DNA of 64,000 nucleotides from JAAZKA01 sp034926225. GTDB lineage: Bacteria; Bacillota; Clostridia; Oscillospirales; QAMX01. Made by a program: the position numbers and the translations under genes. The notes below the pieces were generated by a model, which worked only from the letters and a program-made list of their open reading frames with translations, had not been told where the DNA came from and made no database searches. This document shows positions 61,327 to 64,000 of this stretch, one piece after another; position 1 is the stretch's first letter; every line of letters begins with the position of its first letter. The DNA is taken from the NCBI GenBank assembly GCA_034926225.1, contig JAYFRF010000008.1:147055-211054 (forward strand). Reading direction: 5' to 3'.

Positions 61327-63078
61327 ATGAAAAGAGATACACGGGTACAGCACGAATTCAATTTTTTAATAAAGCAGTACGCACGGCTGAAGCAGGAGGC
61401 CGCGGGAACTAAAAGCAATAAGCTGTGGAGACTTGAGTCCATCATCAGAAGCAGGCTCAAAGATATGAAAGCCTTACAGACAAATGAGCTCAGCGGCTTT
61501 AAGCGGGTTTTTGACGACTATGTCGCCTTGCTTAACGATGTGTCCGCGCGTCTACTTGAGCGTTATAACGCCATAAACAAAACGGATTATGTGTTTGAGG
61601 AAGTCGTCAGGGGTGATTTCGCGGCATATCTACGTTCCGGAATAATTTCCATACTGGTGACTAACCACATTCCGAGGATGGTCGCGGAAGAGTTAGGCAA
61701 ATATTTGCCCGAAAACCCAATGGACGAATACCCCGCGGCGAGGAAGATGAAGCGCAGGTTCATTCTCCATCTGGGGGACACGAACACCGGAAAAACCTAC
61801 AACGCGCTGCAGCGGCTCAAGAGCTGTGACGACGGTATTTATCTCGCGCCACTCAGAATACTGGCTCTGGAAAACTTTGAGTACCTTAACCGAGAAAATG
61901 TACCGTGCAGCCTGCTGACCGGAGAAGAGGAAGTGATCGTTGCGGGCGCGCGTCATTCGAGCTGCACGGTCGAAAAGGCGGACCTCACAAAAACATACGC
62001 CGTCGCCGTCATAGACGAGGTGCAGCTGCTGGCGGACAGCCAGCGCGGAGACGCGTGGACGCGGGCAATTCTAGGACTGCGCTGTGAGGAAATCCATCTC
62101 TGCGGTGCGGCAAATGTGAAAAACCAGCTCGTAAAAATGATTGAGGACTGCGGCGATGATATGGAGATGAACACATACAGCCGTCTGGTTCCGTTACAGA
62201 TACAGTGCGGAACCGTCGGCTTTTCGGATGTGCGGCGAGGGGACGCTTTCGTGGCGTTTTCAAAGAGGAAGGTGCTTGCGCTTTCCAGATATTTTGCGGA
62301 CTGCGGAATCAGGAACAGTGTGATTTACGGCGATCTGCCGCCCGAGGTGAGAAGGCTCCAATACGATTCGTTTATCAACGGCGAAAATCAAGTGCTGGTA
62401 TCCACCGACGCCATTGGAATGGGCGTCAATCTTCCCATAAGAAGGATCATTTTCACTGAGACCGATAAGTTTGACGGCGAAGAATTCAGGCTTCTCACGT
62501 CGCAGGAGGTCAAGCAAATAGCCGGCAGGGCAGGCCGTATCGGGATTTACGACATCGGCTATGTTGCCAGCATGAACAACGATATAAATTTTCTAGCAAA
62601 CATGCTTGAATTAGACGACGCTGAGATAGAGCAGGCGATCGTCGGACCCAGCGAAGCCCTGCTGAAAGTCAAAAGGCTGCCGTTGAAAGAAAAAATCGCG
62701 CTTTGGAGCACGAGTGAGGAGAAACTGGGTTACTACCGGAAAAAAGATGTCCGGGATAATATCCTGATACTCGACAAATTAAAGTCCTATCAGCTCGAAG
62801 AAGCTGTGGAATGGCGGCTGATGGCGCTACCGTTCGACGTAAACAATGACAAACTCCTGACGCTGTTTTTAAAATATGTCGAGGAGTGCTTTGTAATAAA
62901 GGCGCAGGAATTGAGCAAGCCCGATCCGGAGGCTCACGGGCTTTCGTTTTATGAAGAGTACTACCTGAAAATTAATTTGTACTATTCGTTTTCAAAGGCT
63001 ATGAATCTCACCTTTGACGAAAACTGGGTGCATCAATCGAGAAAGCGTACCTGCGAGGAAATCAACGCGCTTTTATAA
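61327..63078 (+). CDS. Suv3-like DExH RNA helicase
   Basis: A 583-residue superfamily 2 helicase. Motif I is LGDTNTGKTYNALQ, close to the GPTNSGKTY of mitochondrial Suv3. Next come YLAPLRILALE (Ia), SLLTGEE, AVAVIDEVQLLAD (II), HLCGAAN (III), SVIYGDLPPE, STDAIGMGVNLP (V) and QIAGRAGRIG (VI). Residues 1-130 form a helical N-terminal extension (LKQEAAGTKSNKLWRLE). The C-terminal part (about 430-583) resembles the Suv3 helical tail. Suv3 proteins unwind RNA, often with an exoribonuclease. Arg codons are often AGA/AGG, unlike the CGC/CGG of neighbours, which suggests horizontal acquisition. It stands alone; RBS GAGGT. Confidence 0.85.
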   Translation: MKRDTRVQHEFNFLIKQYARLKQEAAGTKSNKLWRLESIIRSRLKDMKALQTNELSGFKRVFDDYVALLNDVSARLLERYNAINKTDYVFEEVVRGDFAAYLRSGIISILVTNHIPRMVAEELGKYLPENPMDEYPAARKMKRRFILHLGDTNTGKTYNALQRLKSCDDGIYLAPLRILALENFEYLNRENVPCSLLTGEEEVIVAGARHSSCTVEKADLTKTYAVAVIDEVQLLADSQRGDAWTRAILGLRCEEIHLCGAANVKNQLVKMIEDCGDDMEMNTYSRLVPLQIQCGTVGFSDVRRGDAFVAFSKRKVLALSRYFADCGIRNSVIYGDLPPEVRRLQYDSFINGENQVLVSTDAIGMGVNLPIRRIIFTETDKFDGEEFRLLTSQEVKQIAGRAGRIGIYDIGYVASMNNDINFLANMLELDDAEIEQAIVGPSEALLKVKRLPLKEKIALWSTSEEKLGYYRKKDVRDNILILDKLKSYQLEEAVEWRLMALPFDVNNDKLLTLFLKYVEECFVIKAQELSKPDPEAHGLSFYEEYYLKINLYYSFSKAMNLTFDENWVHQSRKRTCEEINALL

Positions 63079-63457
63079 ACGGACGACCGTCAGAATAAAG
63101 AGGCTCGGGCCATTTTGAGTTAAGGGACTCTGGGCCCCGCCTGTCGTTTTTTTTGGACAGGGGAACATGGAAATACCGCAAATCATGAAACCGGAATATT
63201 GTCCTCAAAATATAAGCTCATGGCCGAAGGTGTTCTCTCAAGCCATGAGCTGTTTTTACATTGATGGTACAAAACGGACAGAAAAGACGCTGGTTTGTCA
63301 TTGCAAAGTTCTTGTTATCTTTTTGCCGTCCTTGATGTGGAACACTACCTCTATAACGAGCGCGGTTATCACACAGCAAACGTTCTAAGCATATGATATA
63401 GCAGAGAAGTTATCACCAAAACTTCTTTGAATCCTGTATGAAAGGAGCAAACTTGTT
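63079..63457 (+). other. 379-bp intergenic region with one terminator-like hairpin
   Basis: No convincing gene. A 73-codon frame at 63167-63388 has a weak RBS and no recognisable fold, and is probably chance. AGCTCATGGC (63215-63224) and GCCATGAGCT (63242-63251) form a perfect 10-bp inverted repeat followed by GTTTTT, a likely terminator for the helicase gene. CCTGTC/GACAGG flanks a run of eight T at about 63150. Confidence 0.6.
63215..63257 (+). terminator. Probable terminator after the helicase gene
   Basis: A perfect 10-bp stem (63215-63224 with 63242-63251), a 17-nt loop, then GTTTTTA. Confidence 0.65.
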
Positions 63458-64000
63458 ATGAGCGAATTACAGGCTCCAACATGCTCAACTGGGCTGGATC
63501 CCAACTGTGGGGAGTGCTGTGCTATCTTTTCTGATTCTGCGAAAAGAGCAGCTTTTGGTTATGAAGCAGAAACTGCTGCTTGCGTATGCCATGATATCTG
63601 TGTTGAAGATGTAAGAGATATTGGCGTTAAGGACCGGACATTGTATCACTGCGTGCCATGTAATACTGACGATAGGGCAGGCTGCCGTGGAGGATTCTTG
63701 CCTGATGGTGTCCCGACCGTAAGAAGCTGGAGGGTATTGTGCGCCGATGAAAGCCTGAGTCCCGCTACCGGATGTGACCGGATCATCAATGATGTTGAAT
63801 TTGAAGTGGTGTTACGTTATGGCAGCACCCTTGTCGTTGTCACTCCCAGGGATACTTTAAACATCATGTGGTATGAATTTGCCAAATTCCCGAGCGGTGT
63901 TTTTTATACGAACAATACTGCGGGACTGAATCAGTTCAGAAACGAATTAGCTATTATTGATGGTTCCTGCAAAGTGATCATTATAGAATCTGTACGCGTT
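63458..64000 (+). CDS. Cys-rich protein of unknown function, 3' end beyond window
   Basis: A frame starts at ATG 63458 behind GAAAGGAG and stays open to the window edge (181 residues). The protein begins MSELQAPTCSTGLDPNCGEC. Cys residues are dense in the first 120 residues (PNCGECC, ACVCHDIC, YHCVPC, GCRGG, VLCADE, TGCDR), then come strand-rich segments EFEVVLRYGSTLVVVTP and CKVIIIESVRV. There is no signal peptide. The Cys spacing could bind metal or form disulfides, as in spore-coat or exosporium proteins of Clostridia, but I recognise no family. Base use is more A/T-rich than the core of the window. Confidence 0.7.
   Translation, partial: MSELQAPTCSTGLDPNCGECCAIFSDSAKRAAFGYEAETAACVCHDICVEDVRDIGVKDRTLYHCVPCNTDDRAGCRGGFLPDGVPTVRSWRVLCADESLSPATGCDRIINDVEFEVVLRYGSTLVVVTPRDTLNIMWYEFAKFPSGVFYTNNTAGLNQFRNELAIIDGSCKVIIIESVRV

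Noticed and set aside
63167..63388. 73-codon frame after the helicase
   Set aside because: Weak RBS, no domain, and a terminator-like hairpin lies inside it.

Overview
The window looks like chromosomal DNA of a Gram-positive, strictly anaerobic member of the Clostridia, perhaps an Oscillospirales-like gut bacterium. The signs are the hrcA-grpE-dnaK order with CIRCE operators, strong GGAGG ribosome binding sites, TTGACA-N17-TATAAT promoters, a PyrK/PyrD-type dihydroorotate dehydrogenase, type III pantothenate kinase, an ECF transporter S component, [FeFe]-hydrogenase-like proteins and an archaeal-type phosphoglycerate mutase. The DNA is GC-rich by eye. The exception is the last 3 kb, which uses more A/T and more AGA/AGG codons. 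The taxonomic placement is inference.

Layout. 1-6.8 kb: heat-shock operons hrcA-grpE-dnaK (dnaK cut by the window edge) and groES-groEL, each behind a CIRCE operator, with a zinc/manganese-type ABC transporter between them. 6.9-9.3 kb: a lipid kinase and a Gfo/Idh/MocA oxidoreductase. 9.36-9.72 kb: a remarkable block of consecutive near-perfect hairpins. 9.75-21.5 kb: a six-gene, 12 kb minus-strand operon with four paralogues of a roughly 715-residue, His-rich, propeller-like protein family that I cannot name, plus a PHP-domain hydrolase and a large lipoprotein (putative sensor plus solute-binding domain). 21.6-30.9 kb: a thioesterase, two more Gfo/Idh oxidoreductases, a sodium/solute symporter, peptidase PepD, a DUF2087-type regulator, a DUF4886/SGNH protein, a TIM-barrel isomerase/epimerase and an alpha/beta-hydrolase esterase. 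30.9-46.2 kb: mostly housekeeping (ApgM, FtsK/SpoIIIE, UppP, NagA, HAD phosphatase, metallophosphatase, ECF S component, CoaX, DegV, GalT) and a URO-D family protein. 46.4-51.2 kb: a five-gene redox/H2-sensing operon made of two thioredoxin-like [2Fe-2S] proteins, a PAS-containing hydrogenase-like sensor, a SpoIIE/PP2C phosphatase and a second hydrogenase-like protein. 51.3-57.7 kb: one pyrimidine operon, pyrC-pyrK-pyrD-HAD-pyrFE-pyrB-pyrI, containing an unusual PyrF-PyrE fusion. 57.7-61.2 kb: a ZIP transporter, tRNA-Gly(CCC), and a second URO-D protein paired with an amidohydrolase. 61.3-64 kb: a Suv3-like helicase and the start of a Cys-rich protein of unknown function, both with different base and codon use.

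How the genes may work together. The 8-31 kb region has the mix expected of a carbohydrate or glycoside-processing locus: oxidoreductases, an isomerase/epimerase, esterases, a solute-binding lipoprotein and a symporter. No classical glycoside hydrolase and no ABC permease are visible. The four large paralogues are the best candidates for a previously undescribed system. Their conserved His motifs suggest a metal site, but their reaction is unknown.
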